Origin: Lutjanus erythropterus
Taxonomy: Eukaryota > Chordata > Actinopteri > Lutjaniformes > Lutjanidae
Direction: 5' to 3'
Assembly (NCBI GenBank): GCA_020091685.1
Contig: CM034610.1
Span: 33,208,189-33,272,188, forward strand
DNA length: 64,000 nucleotides
Positions 20,901 through 32,255 of this stretch are shown here, one piece after another (position 1 is the first letter of the stretch; every line of letters begins with the position of its first letter). The notes beneath the pieces are model-generated. The model saw only the letters and a program-made list of their open reading frames with translations, had not been told where the DNA came from and ran no database searches. Position numbers and translations under genes: made by a program.

Positions 20901-22441
20901 AGCTGGAAACCCTGGCATAGCTCTCCAAGCTCTTTGGGAGGTAGCTGCAGAATCTCTGGTATTCTGTATTCAAGAACCTGTTCAGCAGTGAATCTGGTGA
21001 TTCGCTCTGTTTATCCCTTCCAGGGCATTGTAGTGTTGGGATTTGCTCCGTGTAGGACGCCATGTTTAACAAAGTTTATTTTCACTTGATGCGCAAGGTA
21101 AGCATTGCATCAATGTTACATTATGTCTAAATATCAGCACTAAAACCACCCACCCTGTTCAGTGGTTCATGTGTACTGTTTATTTACATGTTGGGTGAAA
21201 GTCCGCCATGTGTTTTTGTGATAATTGGCCGTGTTTTTAACTGTTTGACGAGTTTAATGAGGGGTGGCTATGAGTGTGTATATGAGTAGGCAACTGACTC
21301 TGGGGCGGGACAGCACAGGATATCCCTGCGCCACTGGTGCAGGCCGGCAAAGATGGGTTTGACACACCTTCAATAAACTAAATTCATTCTGCCTTGTGCT
21401 TTAGGTCAGCATAAGGTAGGGCCCATTATGTTGAAACACAAACTGATCATTTTGAAATACTAATTATTTTGAGATAGTAACTTATTATTTTGGGAAAGTT
21501 CCTCATTTTTATGACTTACGGGATCTTTTTCCATCTTCTTTTTCCTGAGCTAACATTATAAACAATGAGTTTAATTTAAATTTCATTGATGATACTCTGA
21601 CATCAGTTAAAGTACTTATCTTATCTCATCTTATGTACATTATGTATTGTAGTGTCCCTTATCAATTAGGCTACGAGACGTGAACTCGATTTGCCGGCTA
21701 TTTATTACTGAACTTTAACAGGCTACTGTGGGCCGTAGCCAATACCAAAATAAAAAACCTGTCCGCTTTTACAAGGTGTTCTCTGTACTTTTTTCCTTCA
21801 ACAACTTCCCGCTCGTCAGCTTAACCCCACACACACATGAATAGCAGGAATAACAACAACCCTCCCTCATTGTGCCTCTGCCAATCACAGGTGGCTATCT
21901 CACACAGATCACTGTCATAGGTGCTGATCTTGACTGACAGGCTTCACAGCGTCTCAGGCATGCAACTTCGCTGAAATAACACATTCACTGACATTAAGGA
22001 AAACTCAGTAATGACCATAACAACATAACAAAACGTTTGACTGTAGCTGAACATAACCATACAGTTAACATCACATCACTCAATCTGTTACAGTATGATG
22101 CTGCACAAATAGTTTTATTACTTTGTGAAAGCATTAAAACTTGCAGTGACACATTTTTCACTTTCACTTCATTTATTATTGTGCAGGAAAAGATTTAAAA
22201 TAACGGAATAAAATCAGTTCAAATTAAACAGCCCTGACTCACTTAAAACTGGTTTACAGCTAATTTCTGTTCTGCATCACATAAAATACAAAATCACATG
22301 ACAAAACAGAACAAACAAAAGATACAGTAACACACAAATTACTACGTACTTTGCTGTATCAACTCAAAGACTCCATGAGATGATCTCAAAGTAACAATGG
22401 GTTTGTCCTTTGCCACAACTCATTACATTCATGCCACTAAA
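20901..22441. other. Spacer upstream of the YqaJ-like gene
   Basis: On the minus strand 20880-21010 stays open with a Glu/Leu-rich stretch (VLEYRIPEILQLPPKELGEL), which might be a further upstream exon of the YqaJ-like gene in another frame; I could not fix splice sites. The rest, to 22441, is AT-rich with no recognisable gene. Confidence 0.35.
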
Positions 22442-22700
22442 CCAGGGGTATTCAACTAACATTCAAAGAGGTCCAGTTAGAGAAGATTTCCTAAAGCAAA
22501 GGTCCGGAACATCATAATGTCTAATTTGTGTTATGAGAGTGAAATATATACTGAAGTAGTGTAGTAGTTGTATCAGCGTCTACATCAGGGGTGTCAAACT
22601 CATTTTAGTTCAGGGGCCACATACAGACCAATTTGATCTCAAGTGGGTCGAACCAGTAAAATTAAAGCATAATCTATCGATTATTCTGGCGATTAATCGA
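22442..22700. repeat. Two abutting hAT-type ends
   Basis: CAGGGGTATTCAACTAA (near 22444) and CAGGGGTGTCAAACTC (22586) are hAT-style 5' termini, the second continuing into TTCAGGGGCCACATACAGACC, a common non-autonomous hAT sequence. Near 22675 a GATTATTCTGGCGATTAATC segment belongs to yet another hAT-like repeat. All are short pieces without transposase. Confidence 0.55.
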
Positions 22701-23329
22701 GTAATCAGATAAGAAATATTGCGTGTTCTGCATTTTTTTCTATTACATTACTTTTGCTTTATTTAAGAACAATGGTAGTATACAAAAGAGAAAATAAGAC
22801 AGGTCTGTTAAATGAACAACTATAAAGTAAAAATACTCAGTAAAGTAACTTTACTTTTAATGTAGATTTACTTTTACTGTTTTTACTTTACTTTCTACTT
22901 TTTTTTCCAAGTACAACAAAAAACGTAAAGGCAGTAATGTCTGCAGAAACCACAAACAGAAGATGGAACTAACTCTTTTAACTGAAACAGTCACCAGAAT
23001 GTTTTGTTCACATGTTAAAATCACAACATTTTTCTTCTGGAGCAGGACGCTCCCAGACCCCCAGAGGACAGGGGACTGGTTTACCAACATGCCACCTTTT
23101 TCTCATCTTATGAGTTTGCAGGTCTGTATTTAGTCATCAAAAAATACCAATAAGAATACTATTAAAGTACAACAACAGCAATAAAAATGTTGATTTTTCA
23201 AAAAAGGAAACAATAACATGCAAGATTTTTAAATTGTAATTTTGTAAAAACACTAATACCACAATGTAAAAATACCTAAGTAAAGAATGTGAGTATTTTT
23301 TCCATCACAGCAGGTCAGTGATCAGTGTT

Positions 23330-24156
23330 TCAGTGACTCTCTGTGGATCAGTGAATTGTGTTTTATTTATGGCGGCCCGCCACATTAAAAACATCGGCAC
23401 CACGACATGATTTTCTATTTTTGGAGCTGCGCACCTTTTTCGGTCGTGTCTAGAATGTAACTCTTTATTTGCACAACTCTCGCGAGATTTGTTTCCATTA
23501 CTTCTACTAAAATAATCAAACTTGCGCGATCTTTCGCAGGTCTAGGGTTCCCTTCTAGACACGACCCTCTCTCTGTCTCTCTGTCAAACTAATGACAGCA
23601 GACTGTCTGTAAACAGCACGATGTTAAACTCTGCAGTGTTTCACACAAAGACTTTATTTGTGTGGACACCCAGGTTTGGTTTGTCACCAATTTTGTTTTT
23701 TTAATCAGTCCGAGATGACGACGGTATCAGTGACTGATCTCTGAGCTCCTCTCCTCCCTCACTTGTTCACTCTGCTGTGAGAAGGTCTGAAAGTTTCTCA
23801 CAGAGAAACACAGACTCTCCTGTTTTACGTATAGACCTCTTTATACAGTTGTTTAATTTTATAAGTGCATCTGGTTGGTGTCGATGTCATTAACCATCAC
23901 GTTAGTTTCAACTGTTGTAATAAACTCCGTCATTAACAACAGTCTCCTCCACACGCAGCTTCTCTGCAGTTGGTCTGTGCGTTTCCTGATCAGCTAAACC
24001 AGCGCCGGAAAGACTAGAAAAGTTGCGCCAGTTAAAATAGAAGCGTCCCGTCAAAATTTAGAATATCTTAATAATTTATTTGTTATAGGTCCGGGTCCGT
24101 ATAGGACGGCGTATGGGTCCGGACTCAGACCGCGGTCCGCCTGTTAGGGACCCCTG
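23330..24156. repeat. hAT-like non-autonomous right end
   Basis: Ends in GGGACCCCTG at 24147-24156, the reverse complement of CAGGGGTCCC, after a GC-rich subterminal region (GGTCCGGACTCAGACCGCGG). The 23400-23560 part carries a CGGTCGTGTCTAGA...CTAGACACGACC inverted pair (about 23443-23455 and 23554-23566). No transposase frame. The left partner may be one of the ends near 22444-22600, but this is not proven. Confidence 0.5.
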
Positions 24157-24677
24157 CCCTATGACAAAATTTCAAATGTATATATACTGATGATTCGGGT
24201 TTTAGGAGGCATCAGCAACATTATTCCAAATTACAACCCATTTCAGTTTTTGTTCCACCTCAGCTATGTCTCTCCCCCAAGCCTTCATACCTGGTGTGGG
24301 CATATATTTCTCTGAGTTTAATTCGTCATATATATAAGCCACTATTCATCTGGAGCACACTGTATCCAACTTAAAATAGGCTGATTTCCACTGAACTTTA
24401 TAGGCTTTACAAAGTTTGTTTGAGAACCACTGCCCCAGAATATCTATACGAATTTCAAAAAATCCATTCCTCTAAAACTTTGTAGGTGGCAGGAAATGGT
24501 AGCTGTAATCTGTCTGACCCTTGAATAAAGAATTCTTATTTCTTCCTTTACATGATTGGTATTCTGCAAAAGACCCATAGTTTGCAGTGCATTTTTATAC
24601 ATTTCTGCCCAGCCTTTCTTTTATAGCACCACAGCATAAGGTGTGTGATGTATGTAATTCCTTGAGTTTATTTAACA

Positions 24678-24745
24678 TATACTCCCTCTTGTGGCATAAA
24701 GGGGCAACAACTTCTGTCTTAAGATGTGCTATGCCTCAGGTTATT
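24678..24745. repeat. Dispersed 'ACTCCCTCTTGTGGC' repeat
   Basis: A TATACTCCCTCTTGTGGCAT...AAGGGGCAACA...TGTCTTAAGATGTGCTATGCCT block is seen here and again at about 30584-30640, with a start of a third copy at 30870 running into the N gap. A short dispersed repeat of unknown class. Confidence 0.6.
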
Positions 24746-25204
24746 TATGTATTTACTGGGTAAAAATTACAGATTTATTTTTTAGAGAAGAAACTGGAGC
24801 ACAGTGACTGTCTAGTTAACTCAGCTACACTGTAAGAAAAATGATGTCCTGGCAAAAAATTATCAGTACATATTCTGTTAGGTTTGTGGACATTTCTTTC
24901 AACCCTAAAATGGAAAATTCTGTAGATATACAGTATATCCCCTGGGCCGTTCATGGACACTTCTGTTAATCCTTAAGTAGACATTTCTGTAAAATTAAAG
25001 CATATCTAGAGTAGCATTTGCTGAAAATTTCTTCACCGCTTTAAAGTTCTAATCAAATATCAAATCTGTACAATTTTTATGGGCAGTTTCTTTGAAAGTG
25101 AAACGTAAATGGTGACTTACAACCACTTACATTTTCTGGTAAATACACCTGTATTTTCTTCCACGGTTTAGACCAACATCATGTTCTAATAATCTAATAT
25201 GAAA

Positions 25205-25460
25205 GACACCAGATTTGACCACCACAACAGAGTTCAAGGTCACTTGCTCGACTCTTCCATTCTGGCTGCCGGCTGGTGGAACGAGCTTCCAAACTCGTTC
25301 GATTGTCAGAGTCTCTCAGTCAGACTTGAACTTTGCTTCATGGGACTTATTCGTGTTGTTCTCTCATGACTAGATCCTTGCTTGTGTGTTGTATCAGCTC
25401 TCAGATGTACGTCACTTTAGATAAAAATGTCTGCTAAATTAAATTGTAAATTGTAAGTTG
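25205..25460 (+). mobile_element. L2/V-SINE-like LINE 3' tail
   Basis: Near 25255-25330 the sequence resembles the end of an L2-type ORF2 (GWWNELP-like 'LVERASKLVRLSESLSQ'), and 25405-25440 has the GTCACTTTAGATAAAAATGTC / TGCTAAATTAAAT tail related to the GGATAAAAGCGTCTGCTAAATG ends shared by fish L2 LINEs and their SINEs. It ends in TAAATTGTAA repeats. Only the 3' end is present. Confidence 0.6.
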
Positions 25461-26428
25461 TGATAAAATAAGTCTTTACACAGCGAATACAGCATCATGG
25501 TCCAATAACTCCACCACAATATAAAAATATTTTATGTCTAATCTGCTACTGGGCCATCACAAGGAAAGATAATATATTAGTTCAGTCCAAGAGAATCTTG
25601 ATATTGCCAACAAACTGCCAACTATTTTGATAATCTGTTAATTGCTTTGAGTAATTTTTAAGAAAAAAAAAAGTCAAAATTCTCTGATGCACTTTCTCAA
25701 ATGTGAGAGTTGTTGTTGTGGTTTCTTTAACCCTTTATTACAGTTTACTAAATATCTTTGGGTTGTGGTTGTGTGAGAGCATAATTGTGCAATTGGGAGA
25801 CGCTAAACAAAAACCTTTTTTTCACCATTTTCTGGCATTTCACAGACAAAACAACTACTTGACTAATTGAGAAGATATAATCAGCATTAATTAACAATGG
25901 AAATAACCGTTAGTTGCAACCCTAGTTTTAAACTTTGAAACAAGTGGAACTGTCAAAATGGAAAGAAAAACAACAGTGCAAGACTATTTACACCATCACT
26001 ACAGAACATTTCAGTGTTAGTGCCATTTTCTTGAACAGGACATGTAATGTTCTTTGAGTTGGGTTATCTTATTCATTCAAGTGCTAAGTAATGGTTGTGG
26101 GACAAACTTAAATTGGCATGTTTCTGTAGCAATCCTTTCTTGGATCTTGCATTCATACATGACAACAATATTTCATGTAAAACTACAAAGAAAATGGTAT
26201 AATCAGAGGTTGAGGGAAGAAGAAGAAGAAGAGGCAGAGCTCTATACATGCTTGTGTGTGCGCTCCTGATACCTCTCTCGGTGTGAGCAAGGTACTGAGT
26301 ACAGCCTTCTGTCTAACAGTCATGGAGAAATGTATTGCTGTTTCATCCCCTTATCACAGCTCTGTTGCATGTTTGGAAAAGGTAGTAATTCAACCAAAGC
26401 CTTTCATTCATGTTTAAAACCTAGTTGA
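25461..26428. other. Gene-free spacer
   Basis: AT-rich sequence with a short (GAA)n run near 26217-26234. No family signature seen. It ends at the left target-site duplication of the Penelope-like element. Confidence 0.5.
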
Positions 26429-26489
26429 CAACAACATTTAAATCTTAGGGCATTAGATTGATCGCAACTGGACTGGTAAAATTGTCTTA

Positions 26490-26564
26490 GAAGACGTTTC
26501 GCCTCTCATCCGAGCAGGCTTCATCAGTTCATGCTCATCAGACTAGATTGCTCTAGTCTGATGA
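26490..26564 (-). ncRNA. Hammerhead-ribozyme-like motif and adjacent 12-bp hairpin in the PLE tail
   Basis: On the element strand, CTGATGA (26527-26521) is followed by a small stem-loop (GCCT...AGGC, 26519-26501) and GAAAC (26500-26496), the order CUGANGA / stem II / GAAA of a hammerhead core. A second CTGATGA lies at 26541-26535, in a perfect 12-bp stem (TCATCAGACTAG at 26535-26546 with its complement at 26553-26564, 6-nt loop). One extra A between the first box and stem II departs from the consensus. Penelope-like elements are known to carry hammerheads; activity of this one is not shown. Confidence 0.5.
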
Positions 26565-26739
26565 ACAGTAGTTGGACTTCAATTATTTATCCTCTAAGAG
26601 AGGCCGCCTCCAGACCAAGAATGGTTTCACTCCCTATTGTGAGGCCTAACGACAGTCGTTTGGGTTGAGTGGGGTGAAACCCCAGTGAGCCAAACAACAG
26701 TCGTTGGGGGGGTCTCACTCGTTAGTGTTCCATTCTGTT

Positions 26740-29209
26740 TTAACGATGGTCGTTGGAGGCACCTGGAGCCAGGTGTGGCTGGACTGTGTTGTTGGTTTTA
26801 GAGGCTAAATTATTGAATCTTTTGGGAAGGGATGAAAGGACAGCATTGTAAGTTGGGGATAGGTGGTGTCGTAGGCCTCCCCCTCTGTTCAGGGATGGCT
26901 TCTCAACTTTGACATAGATGGCTTCCCTTACTCCTCTTTCAAACCATCTGTCTTCTCTGTCAAGAATATGTACATTTTTGTCCTCAAAAGAGTGTGTTGT
27001 CTCTTTGAGGTGTAGGTAAACAGCAGAGTCTTGACCTGAAGCGTTGGCCCGTCTGTGTTGTGCCATGCGCATACTTAGTTTTTGTTTAGTTTCCCCAATA
27101 TAAAGGCTGGAGCATTCCTCGCTGCACTGGACCGCATACACCAGATTGTTCTTCTGGGTATGAGGTGTGCGGTCTTTAGGGTGTATCAACCTTTGTCTGA
27201 GGGTGTTACCAGGCTTGAAATGTACTGGAATGTTGTGTTTGTTGAAAACCCTTCTGAGTTTCTCAGATAAACCTGAGACATATGGAATGACAATGTTGTT
27301 TCGTCTGTCCTTCTTTGCTTTCTCCACCAAAATGTCATTTTTCCTCCTGGAATTAGCCACGCTTTTTGCAAAGGACCAGCTGGGATAACCACAGGTTTTT
27401 AGGGCCTCCCTTAGGTGTTTGTGTTCTTTTTCTCTGGCCTGTCGGCTGGTGGGAACATTATCAGCTCTGTGTTGTAGAGTTCTGATAACCCCCAGTTTAT
27501 GCTCCAGTGGATGGTGTGAGTCAAAAAGTAGGTACTGGTCTGTGTGTGTGGGTTTTCTGTATACCCCAATGTGGAGGCTTCTGTTGTCTCCAATGTGGAC
27601 GTCACAATCCAAGAAGGGCAACCTGTTGTCTTTGACATCTTCCCGAGTGAACTTGATGTTTTCATCCACTGAGTTAATGTGCTCGGTGAAGGCCTGCACT
27701 TCTTGCCTTTGGATTTTGACCCATGTGTCATCCACAGATCTGTACCAATGACTTGGTGTTGTTCCCTCAAAGGAGTTTAAAGCCTTTGCTTCCATGTCTT
27801 CCATGTACAGATTGGCCACAATGGGGGACACCGGTGAACCCATAGCACAGCCATGTTTTTGCCTATAAAACTTCCCCTTAAATTGAAAATAAGTGGTGTT
27901 TAGGCAGAGTTCCAGTAGGCGACAGATCTGATCCGCCTTGAGAGAGGATCTGTTTGGGAGTGTTATGTCATGTAAGAGCCGTTTTCTCACAGTTTCTACT
28001 GCATCCTGAGTTGGAATGCAGGTGAACAAGGATGTGACGTCAAAGGAAACCATTGTTTCATTGTGATCCAGTTTCAGGCCTCTGACTCTATCTACGAAGT
28101 CCATAGAGTTTTTGATGTGACGTGGGGTTTTGCCCACCAGGGGTGCTAAGATGTTGGCAACATACTTAGCAATGTTGTATGTCACTGAGTTAATGCTGCT
28201 GACAATGGGTCTGAGTGGAGCCCCTTCTTTGTGTATTTTCGGGAGCCCATAAATGCCGGGAATGGTTTCCTGAGGATATAACCGGTGATATTGTAGACGG
28301 TCAATAGTTCCTTCTTTTTGTAATTCCTGTAGGTAGTGTATGATTTTCCTCTTGTAACCACTGGTTGGGTCACGTTTTAGGCTCTCGTATGTGTTAGTAT
28401 CACTGAGAAGCGAGAGGATTTTGTCATGGTAGTCAGTTGTATTGAGAATTACCGTGCATCTCCCCTTATCAGCTGGCAGGATTGTGATGTTCTCATCCTT
28501 GCTCAGCGATGCCACAGCTCTTCTTTCCTCGAAAGTGAGGTTGGAAGGGGGGGGCTTAGCATTGGAGAGAGCTGCCGACACTTTCAACCTAAGTTGTTCC
28601 CCTTCAGTTTCATTTAGGTTGTTTTTTCTTATAGCTGATTCAGTAGCCGTGATGAGATCAACTATAGGAAGTTGTTTTGGTGTCATGGCAAAATTCAATC
28701 CTTTGGACAAAACCTCTTATTCCGGTTGGGTAAGTTCTCTGTCTGACAAGTTCTTTACCCATATATTCTGCATGTCTTTCTGTGTTGGATTCTCAGATCT
28801 TTGCCTCCAAGTGAGCAATTGTGTTTGTGAAAGGTTGTTATTTTTCCGCTGTAACTCTTTAAACTTTCTTGTGTGCCTTTCCTTTGTTTTGTTATGTTGT
28901 GCCATTTGGGCTTTCATGGTAAAGTCCAAGACTTTTCCATAGGCCCCTTCAGACAGTAGTGCTGTCAGTTTGTGGAGTATGTTATCAATTTTCACCTTTA
29001 AGTTATCAATCGTATAATGGGTCTGTCTCACTCTCTCATTGAGTAGCTGTTTCTGTGCCTTTTTCAGGATGCTGTCGGTCCTGTAGCCTTTCAAAGTGGA
29101 GCGTAGGCGTAGGCATGATGGTGTGAGGCCATTTTGTCTGCATCTCAGGTTGAACCTGAGGTGGTTCCCTAAGATAACTATGACCTGGATGAATGAGAAT
29201 ATTCACAGG
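26740..29209 (-). pseudogene. Penelope-like polyprotein: RT plus GIY-YIG endonuclease, one internal stop
   Basis: One reading frame runs from about 29200 to 26740, interrupted only by TAA at 28719-28717. The N-terminal part (LRSTLKGYRTDSILKKAQKQ and after) is basic and helical. After the stop come the RT blocks: ADKGRCTVILN, PGIYGLPKIHKEG, RPIVSSINS, VSFDVTSLFTCIPT (catalytic Asp), GCAMGSPVSPIVANLYME and RSVDDTWVK (catalytic Asp pair, near 27735). The C-terminal GIY-YIG endonuclease follows: NLVYAVQC and SLYIGETKQKLSMRMAQHRR (about 27060-27150), with a Glu in RGVREAIYVKVEKPSLNRGG. The family usually has Tyr before V-D-D; here it is Ser. The stop and truncated 5' end argue against autonomy. 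Confidence 0.9.
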
Positions 29210-29473
29210 CAACAACATTTAAAGTTGTTTTGTCACTGTGTGAGATGCTTGAAATGTTTTGCTGTTTTTTTCTAGATGACAGTCAACCCTGGAAATATTA
29301 ATTTGAATAAAAAAATCTCTTGTTCTACTTTTTGTTGACGCTGACTGGCTACTGTACAGAATTTCCAGTTTTGTCAAGCTAAATGCCATGGTGTATCACA
29401 CTGAACTGTTTAGACTTAGATTTCAACATTAGTAGGTAAACTTTAGTGGAAAAAGTTAAAGCCGCACAATATT

Positions 29474-29504
29474 GTATATATATATATATATATACATATA
29501 TATT
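29474..29504. repeat. (TA)n microsatellite
   Basis: About 31 bp of TATATA with one C interruption. The flanking 29224-29634 has no gene signature. Confidence 0.9.
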
Positions 29505-29634
29505 TCTAGTGGAGCCCCAGTATAAAGTGTTTGCAGGCCAAAATGATGTCTAAATTGAATCCATATTTTAATACTGGAGGACACTATCATAGTATAACAG
29601 TCAGTTATAGACTTTCAATGATACCGGGTGAACA

Positions 29635-29998
29635 GAATTTGACTCCAAAATCAACCATGATGGAGGGACCTCAATATCCCCATATTTGACCCAATAGTTC
29701 AAATTTCTTATGTTTGTTGCCCAATAATAGTACAGGAAGTTTGGTAACACCATTCTGCCCAGAGCTTTGGGCCACTGTCAAACTTGTCGACGTAACCTTG
29801 GAGACTTCTTATTCCAAACAAAACTGAGAATAAGACTGTCCACTTTATGGAAAAATGAAAGAGGAAGAAATATCGGAATCCATTGGAATAACTATAAAAT
29901 GTGCGGGAAAACATTCATTTTAACTGCATTGATTCTGGCAGCTACAGAAAGATTTAGTAGGGAGCACCGCTCAAAATCCTGTTTAATTTGTGTGAGCA
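29635..29998 (-). pseudogene. L1 ORF2 C-terminal region fragment
   Basis: Read on the minus strand across frames: RINAVKMNVFPHIL (the post-RT 'R.N..KMN.LP..L' motif also found in the intact ORF2 at 4476-8303), then LILSFVWNKKSPRLR (the 'FIW..K.PR' block) and MVLPNFLYYYWATNIRNL. Stops interrupt it. It is an isolated piece without RT or endonuclease. From 30000 to 30895 I see no gene. Confidence 0.75.
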
Positions 29999-30583
29999 GG
30001 AAGAACTTATACATATATACATATACATACATAACATTCTATATACTGTCTATTTGTCTGAGCCAGGAAAATATAACTCACAGCACATAAATTAAGCGCA
30101 TATGAAGACAAAGAGTTGTTGTCCGTTCATGACACGTTCATGAAATATACCCTTAAGTGTGCCCTTTCTGTATTTTAAACCAAAATCGAAAAAAGGTCAT
30201 TTTTACACCTAAATTACTTGAAAGATTACATTCTAATTAAAGAATCGATGAATCTGAAATAATTTATATGAAAATTCTTACTACTAGTCCAACACGCATA
30301 AACCAGTATAAACCAGCATAAACGAGTATTTTGTTTCGATATGATGTAAATATCTTTAATACATGTGTTTGTAATCTCCAAACATTAACTCTGTGTTTAC
30401 CTTCATAGTTCAAAAAATAATATTTTGTCTCTTATAATGTGTCCTGAAAACTGAAGAAACTCAGCCCTTTGCCTTTATATTTATCAAAGTTCATAGATTG
30501 CTTAAGTAGGATGTAATCTATAAAATTATTTTGGATTTAAAGATGAGCAATTTCACATTTTGGTTTATTATTTATAGGATATA

Positions 30584-30700
30584 TTCCCTACTATGGTATC
30601 AAGGGGCAACACTCATGTCTTCATATATGCTATGCCTGAGTTCAATTCTCCTGGCTCTTATTTTGATAGGGCTTATTTAACTTCCGGGTCAACTGTCTGC
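30584..30700. repeat. Second copy of the 'CTATGCCTGAG' dispersed repeat
   Basis: ATATTCCCTACTATGGTATCAAGGGGCAACACTCATGTCTTC...TATGCTATGCCTGAG matches the block at 24678-24745. A third start (TATACTCCCTCTTGTGGC, 30870-30888) sits against the assembly gap. Confidence 0.55.
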
Positions 30701-30895
30701 CTTTCTGCTGTTTTCAAGTCAACATTAAGAAATAAAATTACACCGAAACTGATCCTTTTTTTAGTATCATTATTTAGATTGTTACTCTTGTTTTTATGTC
30801 TGCTGGCAAAAAAAAGAAAATTATCTCTTTACCCATTTTTGTTTTCTGGTTCAAAGCACTAACTTGAGGGTATACTCCCTCTTGTGGCAAAAACA

Positions 30896-31395
30896 NNNNN
30901 NNNNNNNNNNNNNNNNNNNNNNNNNNNNNNNNNNNNNNNNNNNNNNNNNNNNNNNNNNNNNNNNNNNNNNNNNNNNNNNNNNNNNNNNNNNNNNNNNNNN
31001 NNNNNNNNNNNNNNNNNNNNNNNNNNNNNNNNNNNNNNNNNNNNNNNNNNNNNNNNNNNNNNNNNNNNNNNNNNNNNNNNNNNNNNNNNNNNNNNNNNNN
31101 NNNNNNNNNNNNNNNNNNNNNNNNNNNNNNNNNNNNNNNNNNNNNNNNNNNNNNNNNNNNNNNNNNNNNNNNNNNNNNNNNNNNNNNNNNNNNNNNNNNN
31201 NNNNNNNNNNNNNNNNNNNNNNNNNNNNNNNNNNNNNNNNNNNNNNNNNNNNNNNNNNNNNNNNNNNNNNNNNNNNNNNNNNNNNNNNNNNNNNNNNNNN
31301 NNNNNNNNNNNNNNNNNNNNNNNNNNNNNNNNNNNNNNNNNNNNNNNNNNNNNNNNNNNNNNNNNNNNNNNNNNNNNNNNNNNNNNNNNNNNNNN
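30896..31395. other. Assembly gap (500 N)
   Basis: Exactly 500 unresolved bases, a common placeholder length for a gap of unknown size. It removes the first coding residues, and possibly the promoter, of OR-A. Confidence 0.99.
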
Positions 31396-31397
31396 CG

Positions 31398-32255
31398 CTG
31401 AGGCCCGTCCTCTTCATCCCTTTCTTCATCATGTTCGTTGTGTCACTGTCGGCCAACTCCGTGCTGCTGTATGTCATCATTTCTCAGAGAAGCCTCCACT
31501 CACCGATGTACATCCTGATCGGCGGCATGGCGTTTATTGACCTGAGCCTCCCGCTGTTCTTCGTCCCCAACATGCTGCTGAGCTTCCTGTTTGACTGGAG
31601 GGGAATCTCTCTGATTGGCTGCCTGGTTCAGATGCATTTAATTCACTTTGTAGGGGTTTTTCATTCAACATTGCTTGTGTGGATGTCACTGGACCGCTAC
31701 TTCGCCATCTGCACACCACTTTCATATCATGAGCACATGGCTTTACTGAGATTCCTCAAGTTCATAATCCCACTTGTGGTCAGAAATGTCCTCATGATCA
31801 CACTGTTTGTGAGTCTGGCAGGAAAGTTGTCATTCTGTGCTGGAAATGTGATAAATCACTGTTTCTGTGAGCACATGGCCGTGGTGGAGCTGGCCTGTGG
31901 AAGTACAGCCATCAACAACCTGGTGGGGTTGATTTCAGTACTCCTTATCCCCGTTGTCGACTTCATCGTTATTGCTGCGTCTTATGCTGTGATTTTCAGC
32001 TCTGTGCTAAGGTCGGGCAGGTCAGGGATCAAAGCGCTCCACACCTGCATCACCCACATGGTGGTCATAATCGTCACCCTGACAATCGTACTTGTTGCTT
32101 TGATGTCTTATCGGATCAGAAATAATCTTCCTGCAGCTGTTCGGGTTTTCTTCAGCACTATGTACCTGCTGTTCCCGAGCTGTTTCAACCCGATCATCTA
32201 CGGCATCAGAACCACTGAGATTCGACAGCAAATCCTGAAGATGCTGAGGAAGTGA
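31398..32255 (+). CDS. Odorant receptor OR-A (5' end in gap)
   Basis: A seven-transmembrane odorant receptor expected at the surface of olfactory neurons. The visible frame is open for 285 codons, starting at LRPVLFIPFF, which is residue 20 of the intact paralogue OR-F, so about 19 residues are lost in the gap. It shows LHSPMYILIGG (end of IL1/TM2), the TM3-end motif SLDRYFAICTPLSYHEHM, the Cys-rich extracellular loop 2 (NHCFCEHMAVVELAC), a SY at TM5, KALHTCITH before TM6, and NPIIYGIRTTEIRQQ at TM7 and the tail. No upstream promoter cassette is visible before the gap. Plausibly functional; ligand unknown. Confidence 0.9.
   Translation: MRPVLFIPFFIMFVVSLSANSVLLYVIISQRSLHSPMYILIGGMAFIDLSLPLFFVPNMLLSFLFDWRGISLIGCLVQMHLIHFVGVFHSTLLVWMSLDRYFAICTPLSYHEHMALLRFLKFIIPLVVRNVLMITLFVSLAGKLSFCAGNVINHCFCEHMAVVELACGSTAINNLVGLISVLLIPVVDFIVIAASYAVIFSSVLRSGRSGIKALHTCITHMVVIIVTLTIVLVALMSYRIRNNLPAAVRVFFSTMYLLFPSCFNPIIYGIRTTEIRQQILKMLRK

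Larger units (their letters stand above)
26429..29223 (-). mobile_element. Penelope-like element with 14-bp target-site duplication
   Basis: The 14-bp word CAACAACATTTAAA occurs at 26429-26442 and again at 29210-29223, bracketing a minus-strand Penelope-like retroelement (26443-29209). The right (5') end cuts into the N-terminal coding region, so the copy is 5'-truncated; the left part (26443-26739) is the 3' non-coding tail with structured motifs. The clear duplication marks one insertion event. Confidence 0.9.

Noticed and set aside
27411-28942. Alternative frames within the Penelope-like element, such as 27411-27770 and 28442-28942
   Set aside because: They overlap the RT/GIY-YIG frame and lack family motifs.
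30851-31540. Open frames of about 210 codons crossing the gap
   Set aside because: Almost all residues are N; these are artefacts of the 500-N placeholder.
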